A stretch of 64,000 nt of DNA from JABILX01 sp041648305. GTDB lineage: Bacteria > Patescibacteriota > Gracilibacteria > UBA1369 > LOWO2-01-FULL-3. Shown here one piece after another: positions 52,997 to 61,697 of this stretch; the stretch's first letter is position 1, and every line of letters begins with the position of its first letter. The DNA lies in assembly GCA_041648305.1 (NCBI GenBank), contig JBAZPI010000002.1:17784-81783 (forward strand). Direction: 5' to 3'. The notes beneath the pieces are model-generated. The model was not told the DNA's origin and did not search any database. It was given only the letters and a program-made list of their open reading frames with translations. The position numbers and the translations under genes were made by a program.

Positions 52997-53668
52997 TCAT
53001 CTGGCAGCCAGAATAAATCCCATTCTTCTATCGTAATGGGATTGATAGAGTTGGGTTTTAAATCCGTTGGCTTGCAGTGTTGATTTGATTGAGTCCTTGT
53101 GCATTTCCGGTGTGTATTCGTGATATTCGATGTAGAAAGCATTTATTTTTGCGAATGTTTCTGGCGAAGTCGTGGCGATGATTTCAAATTCCGCGCCTTC
53201 GCAGTCCATTTTTACCAAGTCGCATGGGAGGGGTTGTTGGGAAATGATCTTGTCGAGCGTCGTGGACTGGACTTTGAGAGGGTTGTCGCTTCCAAGGATT
53301 ATTGAATGGTTGTGTGAGTCTGGACTTCTGTTAAGTGTTACTTCTCCGATCTTCGAAGTTACGGCTAAGGCCTTTGTCGTTACGCTGTTGATACGATTCT
53401 GTTTTAGATTTTCTTTAAGGAGTCTGTAGTTTTCGGGTTCAGGTTCAAAGGCTAGAATTTTGACTTTTGAATTGAGCGTATATGCGTAGATCGAGAAAAA
53501 GCCGATGTGCGCTCCAATGTCTATTACTATGTTTTGCGCTTTTTGAATTATCGGATCCAGAATTTTATATTCGCGTTCGGTGAAAATTTCATTAAAAACC
53601 GAGTCGTCCGCTTCTGAGACGAGAGTTAAAACGAGCGATTTTTTATTGAAGGTTAGCTCTTTTTTCAT
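52997..53668 (-). CDS. FkbM-family methyltransferase
   Basis: 223 aa from ATG 53668 (or 231 aa from a GTG at 53692). SAM-binding motif VIDIGAHIGFFSIYA, FEPEPENYRLLKENL and the family signature LVKMDCEGAEFEII. FkbM enzymes O-methylate sugars or secondary metabolites. It lies 14 bp upstream of the rluA-like gene and follows the aspartoacylase-like gene. Confidence 0.88.
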   Translation of the reverse strand: MKKELTFNKKSLVLTLVSEADDSVFNEIFTEREYKILDPIIQKAQNIVIDIGAHIGFFSIYAYTLNSKVKILAFEPEPENYRLLKENLKQNRINSVTTKALAVTSKIGEVTLNRSPDSHNHSIILGSDNPLKVQSTTLDKIISQQPLPCDLVKMDCEGAEFEIIATTSPETFAKINAFYIEYHEYTPEMHKDSIKSTLQANGFKTQLYQSHYDRRMGFILAAR

Positions 53669-53698
53669 TCTTGTATTATTATCGTGGGTCACCGCAGC

Positions 53699-54703
53699 TC
53701 ACATCTTCATACTTTTCAGCTCTATCCCCTTCAATTCCTCGAATTTCTGCGTGGTTCTTCTGCGAACGTGGCACTTTTTGTCCTCAAGGATGGAGTACAT
53801 TGTCTCCTCTTTTCCTATTGAGTCAACATCCTGTACTGAAAACAGTATTCCGCACATTGGGGAAATCAGATCAATTGTCTTTATTTTGGACGGGATATAT
53901 AACTCACCTATCTTATCTCCGTTGTGGACTCGCTGTCCTAAGCGTTTGCTGAATTTGATCAAGCCGGCTTCTTTTGAAGGCACACCAAAGCGGTTACGCA
54001 GATAATATTGTTTCTGCGGGAATTTTGGAGTCCCCGGGAGCATGCGAGTGTATTTGAGGATGTTTATTATTCCTTCGAGTCCTTGTTTTAGAAAATCGTC
54101 CGCAACTTTTAGCGCGCCTCCAATTTCAATAGTCAAAACCGGGAGTTCGTATTTTTTCATCATTTCTATAGCGAGCATGCCGCGTTTGCCTTTTCTTTCG
54201 ACAATTATTTTTGACCCGAAGGCCTGAGCCATTGATTTTGTGCAGTCGTTGCGGCGTTTTTTCTCGAATTTATGCACTCGCGTGTGGGGAATGAGAACTG
54301 TCCTCTGCCCTGAATCATGGCAATCTATCGCTATATCCGCCTTTGAATAGAAATTTTTTTCGAGTGCATTTGCGATGATGTTACTCGCCGTCCTGGCTCT
54401 TTGATTGAAGCATCGATTTAGGTCTTTTCTGTCGTAGGCTATATTGCGTAAACGTTTCTCGAAACCGCTTAAGTTGACGATCGGAAGAATTATGATTTCT
54501 CCGCGTAGATGCTCCTCTATATTGTTTTTGCGGAAGTATTTTATTAGGCGTTGCACGAGCGCAATCCCGTTCACTTCGTCGCCGTGGATGCCCGCTGAAA
54601 TCACGCAGTGTTGATCGCCTTTCGAATTTTTGAACGTCAAATAAGGGATTTCAATTACCTGTCCGCCTGCCTGTCCCGGGATTTTTATTTTGAGAGATTT
54701 CAT
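53699..54703 (-). CDS. Succinylglutamate desuccinylase/aspartoacylase-like hydrolase
   Basis: 334 aa from ATG 54703. Zinc-carboxypeptidase-like fold: ISAGIHGDEVNG (His and Glu ligands) and AIDCHDSG (third ligand), then TIEIGGALKV. It also has the C-terminal beta domain (GELYIPSKIKTIDLISPMCG) common in this family. The substrate, an N-acyl amino acid or a cell-wall peptide, is unknown. Frames upstream of 54703 run into the ZIP gene promoter. Confidence 0.88.
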   Translation of the reverse strand: MKSLKIKIPGQAGGQVIEIPYLTFKNSKGDQHCVISAGIHGDEVNGIALVQRLIKYFRKNNIEEHLRGEIIILPIVNLSGFEKRLRNIAYDRKDLNRCFNQRARTASNIIANALEKNFYSKADIAIDCHDSGQRTVLIPHTRVHKFEKKRRNDCTKSMAQAFGSKIIVERKGKRGMLAIEMMKKYELPVLTIEIGGALKVADDFLKQGLEGIINILKYTRMLPGTPKFPQKQYYLRNRFGVPSKEAGLIKFSKRLGQRVHNGDKIGELYIPSKIKTIDLISPMCGILFSVQDVDSIGKEETMYSILEDKKCHVRRRTTQKFEELKGIELKSMKM

Positions 54704-54731
54704 TGCTACTATTCTATACAAATAATAAGAT
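54703..54731 (+). promoter_or_regulatory. ZIP gene promoter, leaderless
   Basis: TTGCTA (54703-54708), 17-bp spacer, TAAGAT (54726-54731), six bases to ATG 54738. A divergent -10 (TAGAAT on the minus strand) for the hydrolase gene lies in the same 34-bp gap. Confidence 0.65.
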
Positions 54732-54737
54732 GTGTCC

Positions 54738-55487
54738 ATGACTACTGTGGTTTTGTATTCGTTTGCGAGCGTGATCGTGATCAGTTTGGTTTCGTTGATC
54801 GGCGTTTTTACTCTGTCTTTGAGCGAGAGAGTTCTTGGCAAAATTCTGATATATATGATCAGTTTTGCGGCGGGCGGCTTGCTTGGGGACGCATTTATCC
54901 ATCTGTTGCCGGAGGCGGTTGAGGAAAGTGGATTCACTTTGAATATTTCCCTGTATTTTTTGATCGGGATCTCTGTTTCTTTTATTATGGAGAAAATTAT
55001 TCGTTGGAGACATTGCCATCACCCCACGACCGACGCTCATCCTCACCCGGTTGCGATGATGAATTTGTTTGGCGATGCGGTGCATAATTTTGTTGATGGG
55101 CTTGTGATTGGGGCTTCATATCTGGTGAGTATTCCGGTTGGGGTTGCGACGACTGTTGCCGTGGTTTTGCACGAGATCCCGCAGGAGATTGGAGATTTTG
55201 GGATTTTGCTGCATGGTGGGATGTCGAAGAGAAGGGCTTTATTTTTGAATTTCGCTACCGCGCTGACCGCTGTTTTGGGGGTTGCCGTTGCGCTTGGGTT
55301 GAATTCGTATGTCGAAGACTTAACTTTGTTTTTGATCCCTTTTGCGGCTGGCGGATTTGTTTATATTGCCGTTGCAGATTTGATTCCGGAGCTACATAAA
55401 GAGGTAGCGGTGGGAAGATCTTTGTTGCAGTTTTTCTTTTTTGCTTTGGGGATTGCGTTGATGTTGGGGATGCTGCTTGCTGATTAG
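54738..55487 (+). CDS. ZIP-family metal transporter
   Basis: 249 aa, seven to eight membrane helices. Metal-site helices HNFVDGLVIGASYL and HEIPQEIGDFGILLHGGMSK carry the H-x3-D/E patterns of ZIP transporters; a His-rich cytoplasmic loop (RHCHHPTTDAHPHP) lies between. It moves zinc or another divalent metal into the cytoplasm. Its end overlaps the converging Cys-rich gene by four bases. Confidence 0.93.
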   Translation: MTTVVLYSFASVIVISLVSLIGVFTLSLSERVLGKILIYMISFAAGGLLGDAFIHLLPEAVEESGFTLNISLYFLIGISVSFIMEKIIRWRHCHHPTTDAHPHPVAMMNLFGDAVHNFVDGLVIGASYLVSIPVGVATTVAVVLHEIPQEIGDFGILLHGGMSKRRALFLNFATALTAVLGVAVALGLNSYVEDLTLFLIPFAAGGFVYIAVADLIPELHKEVAVGRSLLQFFFFALGIALMLGMLLAD

Positions 55488-57118
55488 TAGACTTTCTTCA
55501 AATAGCACTTTTCGCAGATGACTTTGTAGCCCCATTTTTCGGGGTAGACGGTTTGAATTTCGGCATCGCAAAGGTAGCAATTGGTTTCGCGGAGGCGTTT
55601 TGGAGGTTGGAGGGACAAAAGCTCTTTGTACCTTTGGTCTGGGCAACACCTCGGAAGAGGGAGATTGAAAGTTTTGTAAAATTTAAATTCCTGAGGGATG
55701 ATTTTGTAGTTTCTGCCGGATTTTTCGCAAAGCAGGATTTTGTCACAGATGGATTGGTCGACTTCATCCATGTTATCGGGTATTTTGTATTCCTGCGCGA
55801 AGTGTTTGGCTTCCTGCTGATCTTCGTGCCACATAAATCCTTCGCTCAAGGCCTGCTCTTTTGTTAGCGGATAATACTCCGACGCGACTGTTATGTTGTA
55901 TGGCCATGGCGTGAGTGTTGCCGGGAAGGGTTTACCCCACTCGCCCGTCGAGATCATGTGTTTCTTTATTTTTTCCATCATTTCTTTGTACTCGCTTTGC
56001 TCGTACTGCTTGTTTAATATCAGATTTTTGCTCGATTTCATGCCGATACAGCCAAAACAATTTTCGAGTTTGGAACACTGATCGCAATACGCGACATCGC
56101 GAAGCGTTATACTGACCGTACTGAATTTTGAATTATATATGTCGTATGCGGTGTCGACTTCTAAACAAAGCTCTGATTTTTCGTTCGCTAAATTGTCGTA
56201 GCAATTTTTCACCTTTGAACAGTCGCGAACGTTGATGCAGTCCTCACAATCCACAATATAAAATCCGTTTGTGATATTTTTTGAGCCGGTGATGAAATCC
56301 CCTGTTGAGTTTTCCGAATTTATAATTCTTACGTTTTTGTGGAAAAGAGTTTTCTTGAATTCCTCGAATTGTTTTTCAACTTTTTCTTTGTCTTTTGATA
56401 ATTCTTTTAAAAATCCTTCTTTCCGTTTTTCGTACTCGCTTCGCTCGTACTGTTTATTTAAAATACAATGTTCTTTGCTTCTTAATTGGGTACACATAAT
56501 ACAATCCCTGCAGCTTTTGCAATCGTACAGAAAATATGAGTCGTTGCAGCTTTCTGATGATTGACTTGAGTGGATATTATAGCATTTTTGGCAGTCGGAA
56601 CAGCACGAACAATACTGACTTGATTTTACATTCATACAGTCGAAACAAGTGTTCGATTTGAAGACTCTGACGCAGTAAAAAAGATTTTCACTCTCGTATG
56701 ATGAGAATGTGAGATAGCAATCTTTGACCTGTGCGCAGTTGTTTGTAAATTCGCTATTTTCGCAGTTCACGAAAATTCTTGACCAGCGCGGGACTTCTTT
56801 TTGAAGTTCTTTGTATTGTTCGAAAAATGGCTTATTGAAGTCGTAATCTCTTGCGTAGATGGCCGCGTCGAAACTGTCGTCCCACCATTCGTCTTGGTCT
56901 ATTACTTTGAATGGGCTCGTCGGGGGGATCATTGAGATAATCGTTTTTCCTGTTTTGTGACTCTTGTTATAAAAAACATTTCTTTCATTTCTGAAAATTT
57001 GATGCCTTTTATGACGGCAGTTTGGGCATATTGTCGGAAGGACAGCATCGAATTTCTTGTAAATTTCGACCTCTTTTTCCGACTGTTCGAATTGTGAGTT
57101 ACATTTTGCGCATTTCAT
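55484..57118 (-). CDS. Very Cys-rich zinc-ribbon protein, 544 aa
   Basis: About 38 cysteines. It begins with a zinc ribbon (CAKC...CPNC) and ends with another (CYLC...CEKC). The middle consists of two arrays of short C-x2-C and D-C steps at roughly 10-20 residue spacing (VKDCYLTFSSYESENLFYC and similar), each closed by a copy of ILNKQYE-SEY. So the central part is internally duplicated; the step pattern resembles a solenoid. Homologous proteins seem typical of CPR genomes and have no known function. No signal peptide, so it is cytoplasmic. Confidence 0.75.
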   Translation of the reverse strand: MKCAKCNSQFEQSEKEVEIYKKFDAVLPTICPNCRHKRHQIFRNERNVFYNKSHKTGKTIISMIPPTSPFKVIDQDEWWDDSFDAAIYARDYDFNKPFFEQYKELQKEVPRWSRIFVNCENSEFTNNCAQVKDCYLTFSSYESENLFYCVRVFKSNTCFDCMNVKSSQYCSCCSDCQKCYNIHSSQSSESCNDSYFLYDCKSCRDCIMCTQLRSKEHCILNKQYERSEYEKRKEGFLKELSKDKEKVEKQFEEFKKTLFHKNVRIINSENSTGDFITGSKNITNGFYIVDCEDCINVRDCSKVKNCYDNLANEKSELCLEVDTAYDIYNSKFSTVSITLRDVAYCDQCSKLENCFGCIGMKSSKNLILNKQYEQSEYKEMMEKIKKHMISTGEWGKPFPATLTPWPYNITVASEYYPLTKEQALSEGFMWHEDQQEAKHFAQEYKIPDNMDEVDQSICDKILLCEKSGRNYKIIPQEFKFYKTFNLPLPRCCPDQRYKELLSLQPPKRLRETNCYLCDAEIQTVYPEKWGYKVICEKCYLKKVY

Positions 57119-57230
57119 AGATGCATTTTTACGGGCTTTTATAATAAACTTTTATTACAATTCGTAAACACCATTTTGTATTTCGTCTTTATTTTCGACT
57201 TTTTAAATCTGTTAGTTGTTGGTACAATCT

Positions 57231-57259
57231 GTGTAGACGATTACCTACACCAGTCTACA
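57231..57259 (+). promoter_or_regulatory. Operator upstream of the TrmB-like gene
   Basis: Two nested inverted repeats: GTGTAG-N8-CTACAC (57231-57250) and TGTAGAC-N14-GTCTACA (57232-57259), the last ending at the start codon. A TACAAT lies just upstream at 57223-57228. Autoregulation is the simplest reading. Confidence 0.6.
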
Positions 57260-58018
57260 ATGATAACGAATGATTTGGAAAAATTAGGGTTCTCGCCGGA
57301 GGAGGTCGGCGCCTATGTCGCCCTTTTAGAACTCGGCGGAGGATTTGTCAGCACTGTGGCGAAAAAGGCTTCAGCCCATAGAGTAACCACTTACAATACT
57401 TTGGAAAATTTGCGAAGGAAAGGCATGGTTAAGGTTTCGAAAAAGAAGGGATTTCGTTATTACTATCCCGTCAATCCGCAGGTGATTTTGAATCAGGCCA
57501 AAGAACAGTACAAAACCGCAAAAGAGCTTGTGCCAGAGCTTTTAAGCCTTCAGAGCACATATCATATTAAGCCGAAAATCCAGTTTTTCGAGGGTATTAA
57601 AGAGGTCTCTGACATTCTCATGGATCTGCTTAATACTAAAGGAGAGGTTCTTGGGTTTACAAACTATGAGTTGGCGAGCGATGTTTTCTCTGAGTATTTG
57701 GATGAGTACTATTCGACCGCCTTGAAAATCAAGAAAAAATTCAGACTTTTATGCCCGAACGACAAATTCAATGCGAGTTATATAAAAGGAAATTTACGGA
57801 AGAGAATTAAGGTCGGGACATTGGAGATTTTCGCTGTAAATCCTGAGCTTTTCCCTGTGAAAAATATTCAATATATTTATGGCGATAAAGTCGCGACAAT
57901 TTCGCTGGATAAAAACGAAATGATCGGAGTTATTATCGAAAGCGCGAGCAATGCGGAAACGAGTAGGTCGATTTTTAATCTGGCGTGGCTCGGTGCGACT
58001 AGCTTTGTGGCGAAATAA
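57260..58018 (+). CDS. TrmB-like transcriptional regulator
   Basis: 252 aa from ATG 57260; the longer frame begins in the promoter. Winged helix at 5-75 (LEKLGFSPEEVGAYVALLEL, SAHRVTTYNTLENLRRKGMV), then the TrmB C-terminal region (KPKIQFFEGIKEVSDILMDL). TrmB-type regulators are known mostly from archaea and CPR, where they often sense sugars. The operator 57231-57259 lies immediately upstream. It is followed after 17 bases by the BaiN-like gene. Confidence 0.88.
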   Translation: MITNDLEKLGFSPEEVGAYVALLELGGGFVSTVAKKASAHRVTTYNTLENLRRKGMVKVSKKKGFRYYYPVNPQVILNQAKEQYKTAKELVPELLSLQSTYHIKPKIQFFEGIKEVSDILMDLLNTKGEVLGFTNYELASDVFSEYLDEYYSTALKIKKKFRLLCPNDKFNASYIKGNLRKRIKVGTLEIFAVNPELFPVKNIQYIYGDKVATISLDKNEMIGVIIESASNAETSRSIFNLAWLGATSFVAK

Positions 58019-58035
58019 TTCGTAATAATGCGTTC

Positions 58036-59310
58036 ATGAAAACAGTTGTTGTAATTGGCGGGGGCGCGGCAGGAATGATGGCTGCGGCTACGATCGTCGA
58101 GGCAGGCAAGGCCGGTGCGGCCGGCGGGAGGTCGGGCGCGGCAACCGGCGCTGAGTCGTGCGGGGGGCTTGGCGGCGTTGAGGTTGTTTTGCTGGAGAAA
58201 AGCGATCGACTAGGCAAGAAAGTTTTGTTGACCGGTGGCGGAAGATGCAATGTTACGACCGGACTTACGGATGTGCGCGAGATTTTGACCAAATATCCGA
58301 GGGGTGAAAAATTTTTGAGAGACGCCATGTATAATTTCTCTCCTCCGGTGATGATGAAGTGGGTTTCCGACCACGGGGTCCCGTTGAAAATCGAGAAAGA
58401 TTTGAGAGTTTTCCCTGTTTCCGATAGAAGCAGTGATATTGTTGGGATTTTCGAAAAGATTTTGAGTGATAGTGGGGTGAAGGTCGTTTTCGGTGTCAGT
58501 GATGTTCGCGTTGGGAAAAGTCGTAGCGGGTTTGAGGTCAGTTTTAATGATGGTCGGGTAGTGCACGCGGATAAGGTTATAGTTGCTACCGGGTCAAGTC
58601 CTGAAGGCTATGAAATTGCTAAAAAATTGGGACATAAAGTGACAAAACTCGCTCCAAGTCTTTGTGGATTTTCTGTTGACGATTGTTGGGTGAAAAATCT
58701 GGCCGGGTTGAGTTTCAAAGATGTTAAATTGAAGTTGATTTGTAATGGAGGAGCGGACTTCGAGTTTCGTGGGCCTATACTATTTAGTCATAAAGGAGTT
58801 ACCGGGCCGGGTTGTTTTGCGCTGAGTGCGCTTTCGGCTTATGAGGAGATCGGCGAGCATGATTTGGCAAAGTTGCGGTTGGATTTTTTTCCGGAGTTGA
58901 GTTACGAAAAGTTGTTGGCTGAAGTTTCGCGTGAGGTTGGCAAAAATCCAAAGAAATTTTCTCAAAATACATTGGGGCTTTTTATGCCGAAGTCTTTTAT
59001 TACTGCGATTCTAGGGCAGATTGGGGTGGATGGAGCTAAGAGGAATGTTGGGGTTGGGAAAAAAGATTTGAATAAGGCGGTTGAGGCTTTCAAAAATCTT
59101 TCGATGACTGTTATTGGGAGGGCGGGCGGAGAAGAGTTTGTGACGGCTGGTGGGGTTGATTTGAGAGAAGTAGACCCAAAAACAATGGAGTCAAAAATAT
59201 GTCCCGGATTGTATTTTGCGGGAGAAATTCTTGATATAGACGGATTTACCGGCGGATTTAACCTTCAGGCTGCATGGGCGACTGGGAGGAAGGCTGGAGA
59301 AAGTTGCTAG
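58036..59310 (+). CDS. NAD(P)/FAD-dependent oxidoreductase, BaiN/HI0933 family
   Basis: 424 aa. FAD-binding VVVIGGGAAGMMAAATI at the N-terminus, then LLEKSDRLGKKVLLTGGGRCN, KVIVATGSSPEGYE, and the C-terminal GLYFAGEILDIDGFTGGFNL typical of the family. Between the first beta-alpha unit and the second strand there is an insertion of about 25 residues made almost only of Gly, Ala, Ser and Arg, absent from usual members. Reaction unknown. Confidence 0.9.
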   Translation: MKTVVVIGGGAAGMMAAATIVEAGKAGAAGGRSGAATGAESCGGLGGVEVVLLEKSDRLGKKVLLTGGGRCNVTTGLTDVREILTKYPRGEKFLRDAMYNFSPPVMMKWVSDHGVPLKIEKDLRVFPVSDRSSDIVGIFEKILSDSGVKVVFGVSDVRVGKSRSGFEVSFNDGRVVHADKVIVATGSSPEGYEIAKKLGHKVTKLAPSLCGFSVDDCWVKNLAGLSFKDVKLKLICNGGADFEFRGPILFSHKGVTGPGCFALSALSAYEEIGEHDLAKLRLDFFPELSYEKLLAEVSREVGKNPKKFSQNTLGLFMPKSFITAILGQIGVDGAKRNVGVGKKDLNKAVEAFKNLSMTVIGRAGGEEFVTAGGVDLREVDPKTMESKICPGLYFAGEILDIDGFTGGFNLQAAWATGRKAGESC

Positions 59311-59311
59311 A

Positions 59312-60841
59312 CTAGAACCCCCTGCTATCGTATTCTTCCAGTACTCCGCTCCACATATCATCTCTGTATAAGAAACCTTGGTCTGCGTAGGTTTGGAACA
59401 TTAATTTTCTCCTTCCGTAATCATTATGGAAGAAATCCCATGCCGCATTCGCGTTTCCGAAGGTTCCGAGTCTTGCCATTACGAAGCTTTCCGGGACTTC
59501 TAAGTAACATTCATCTTCCCTTAGAGTTCCATTGTTATCAAAAAATATTCTTATTCCTTCAGCTGCGCCTGACGCAATGTCTTCGGCTAAGTAGAGACAA
59601 TATTGATCGTTCTGATCAAGGAATTCCGGATCATCTTCGCGGACCCCAACACAGTTACTACCGTTGTTTGCGTTTTCATAATATCCCGTCAAATCCCATG
59701 CTTTTTCGTATAATTTGCCGTCCATTTCATCTTCCGCGAGTGTAATGCTTCCGTTTATAAAATACCCTCGTCCACCTTCAATGTAGTATGACAATTTTCC
59801 CCCGGTATAGCTCTGGCACGTGTCTTCCCACCCCCAGCCTGGCATTTCATTCCTTATTATTTCCATCTGCTGATGAGTGATTTCTTCGCTTTCTGTGATG
59901 AGATATCTAATTGCCGTCATGTATTGATCCGAAGTTCTTCCAGTGAAATCTATGTATTGATAACAGTCCGCGTAATTGTCCGCGGGAGTCCCTCCTCTAT
60001 AAACTTCGAAACTATCTACCGTGTAGCCTGCGGGTAAATCAGATTGTTCAAGCATTATCTTCGAGCAGTCGTTGATAAACTCTCTTATTTCCGCTGCAGA
60101 ATATACTTCGCCTGTGTCGTCGGCGACATCGTCGTCTGCGACATCATCGTCTGCGATGTCGTCGTCCCCGACATCATCGTCTGCGATGTCGTCATCCCCG
60201 ACATCGTCGTCCGCGACGTCATCGTCTGCGACGCCATCGCCATCTGTGTCGCCTGCGACATATCCTTGATCGGTTTCAACTCCAAAAATCACGTATGCCA
60301 TTTCCCCTCTCGTTATGTCTTTACCAAAATCTACTACCGTAATGGGGACTGCGGCCTGAAAATATAAGGCATCTACAAAAGGCATATACCAATGATTTGG
60401 GTCGTCCGTTGGTGTAAATTCGAGCTCGTATGCGTTGGCTACAATTAGAGAGGCTTCCGCAAAATTTATATAATTATTTGGTTTGAATGTTCCGTCCGGA
60501 TAACCTTCGATAATTTTGTTGTTCTTTGCCACGCAAATGTATTTTGCATACCACTCGCTACTTTGCACGTCCGGGAATTTTTTCGCAGGAACGCAACTGT
60601 CGATTTCTTCCGATGTGAATTTCGCCGCGATTACGATTTTCGTAAATTCTGCGCGATTAATTTTGTCATCCGGTTTATATGTTCCGTCCGGATAACCGTC
60701 AACGATCCCTTTATCCTTCACGTAGTCTATCGCTGGGGAATATGTGTGGTCATCGGAAACGTCGGTAAAACCCGCGTATGCGAGTGGGGTTACGGTCATA
60801 AGGAGCGCGAAGAGCCCGAGCATGCAAATTATTTTTTTCAT
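59312..60841 (-). CDS. S-layer-homology (SLH) surface protein with acidic repeat
   Basis: 509 aa with signal peptide. Three SLH repeats lie between about 25 and 190 (FTDVSDDHTYSPAIDYVKDK, GIVDGYPDGTYKPDDKINRA, PDGTFKPNNYINFAEA), which would anchor it to the wall polymer. A low-complexity run of DDDVA/DDDVG/DDDIA units (about 200-245) follows, then a Tyr/Asp-rich domain of about 260 residues of unknown function. The DNA of the run is a 15-bp tandem repeat, prone to length change. Confidence 0.88.
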   Translation of the reverse strand: MKKIICMLGLFALLMTVTPLAYAGFTDVSDDHTYSPAIDYVKDKGIVDGYPDGTYKPDDKINRAEFTKIVIAAKFTSEEIDSCVPAKKFPDVQSSEWYAKYICVAKNNKIIEGYPDGTFKPNNYINFAEASLIVANAYELEFTPTDDPNHWYMPFVDALYFQAAVPITVVDFGKDITRGEMAYVIFGVETDQGYVAGDTDGDGVADDDVADDDVGDDDIADDDVGDDDIADDDVADDDVADDTGEVYSAAEIREFINDCSKIMLEQSDLPAGYTVDSFEVYRGGTPADNYADCYQYIDFTGRTSDQYMTAIRYLITESEEITHQQMEIIRNEMPGWGWEDTCQSYTGGKLSYYIEGGRGYFINGSITLAEDEMDGKLYEKAWDLTGYYENANNGSNCVGVREDDPEFLDQNDQYCLYLAEDIASGAAEGIRIFFDNNGTLREDECYLEVPESFVMARLGTFGNANAAWDFFHNDYGRRKLMFQTYADQGFLYRDDMWSGVLEEYDSRGF

Positions 60842-60975
60842 AGAGGTGAGGTTTATGAAATGAAAGAGGCCTTGTCTGCGGGTTTAGCAATGGCTGCAAG
60901 ATTTTGCAAGATTTGTGTTGACTGATCACTACAAATACGGTAGAAGATCTCCTGCGTAGTTTTTAATGTCTTAAT

Positions 60976-61623
60976 ATGTTGAAACCGGTTGAAACCGATA
61001 GGAGAGAAAATGACGGAGTTGATGGCGAAGCTGTAAGAGCTAGGCATTTACCTTCTGCAATACTTGAAGTTGATGCTGGATCCTGGATTTACAGCACTCC
61101 CGGTACGCGTAGATTGGACGATCTTACTACTCCATCTGAGTGTATACAGATGATTTCTGATCCAGAGCATTTACCTACTATAACTCTGATCAGACGGTTG
61201 TGTATGGAATATGGCAGATTCGTTGCGTTTGTTCCAAGAGTACTTAAGTTTGATTTGGTAGAGCGATATGATGAAGGCAATCGTATCCTAGAAGAAAACC
61301 GTGTTATTGAAGGACGAAGAAATCTTTTGAGGACTCTTCTTTCCAAGATGGGTATTATGGAGCCTAACTTGGAGCCATCTGAAATGCCTAACGATTGGGA
61401 TTCAACCACGAAATTAACCGGCTGGGATGAGAATTGTGCTCCTTTCTTTTATTCCGTCTTGCAATTGGTAAACATGGGAGCATTGAACATTGTAGGAAGG
61501 ACCGATCAAGGATTTATTTTGGAACCGACCGAGCGGTTGTTTAGTTTCAGAGGTGTTTTAGAAGAAGATCCGGAGGAAAATCCAGCGAACGGCGAAACTC
61601 CCGATTTAGATCAAGTCGCATAG
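60976..61623 (+). CDS. Hypothetical protein, 215 aa
   Basis: Soluble, acidic, not recognised. It contains GSWIYSTPGTRRLDDLTTPS near the start, a helical middle (ILEENRVIEGRRNLLRTLLS) and an acidic tail. A TAATGT hexamer lies six bases before the ATG, as in other leaderless genes. Confidence 0.6.
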   Translation: MLKPVETDRRENDGVDGEAVRARHLPSAILEVDAGSWIYSTPGTRRLDDLTTPSECIQMISDPEHLPTITLIRRLCMEYGRFVAFVPRVLKFDLVERYDEGNRILEENRVIEGRRNLLRTLLSKMGIMEPNLEPSEMPNDWDSTTKLTGWDENCAPFFYSVLQLVNMGALNIVGRTDQGFILEPTERLFSFRGVLEEDPEENPANGETPDLDQVA

Positions 61624-61636
61624 ACGATTTCATGTT

Positions 61637-61651
61637 TGGAGCGGGTAACGG
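61637..61651. repeat. 15-bp copy of the tRNA-Gly 3' end
   Basis: TGGAGCGGGTAACGG is identical to 21575-21589, the 3' end of the tRNA-Gly gene including CCA. It could be a trace of site-specific integration or a chance match. Confidence 0.4.
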
Positions 61652-61660
61652 TACTTTGGC

Positions 61661-61688
61661 TTGTTTTGGTAAATAAACGGCGTAGAAT
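61661..61688 (+). promoter_or_regulatory. Promoter for the nucleotidase gene
   Basis: TTGTTT (61661-61666), 16-bp spacer, TAGAAT (61683-61688), nine bases to ATG 61698. Confidence 0.6.
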
Positions 61689-61697
61689 GGCTCTCTT

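Noticed and set aside
60044..60367. Open frames on the plus strand across the SLH protein
   Set aside because: They mirror the acidic codon repeat of the minus-strand SLH gene and have repetitive, non-protein-like composition.
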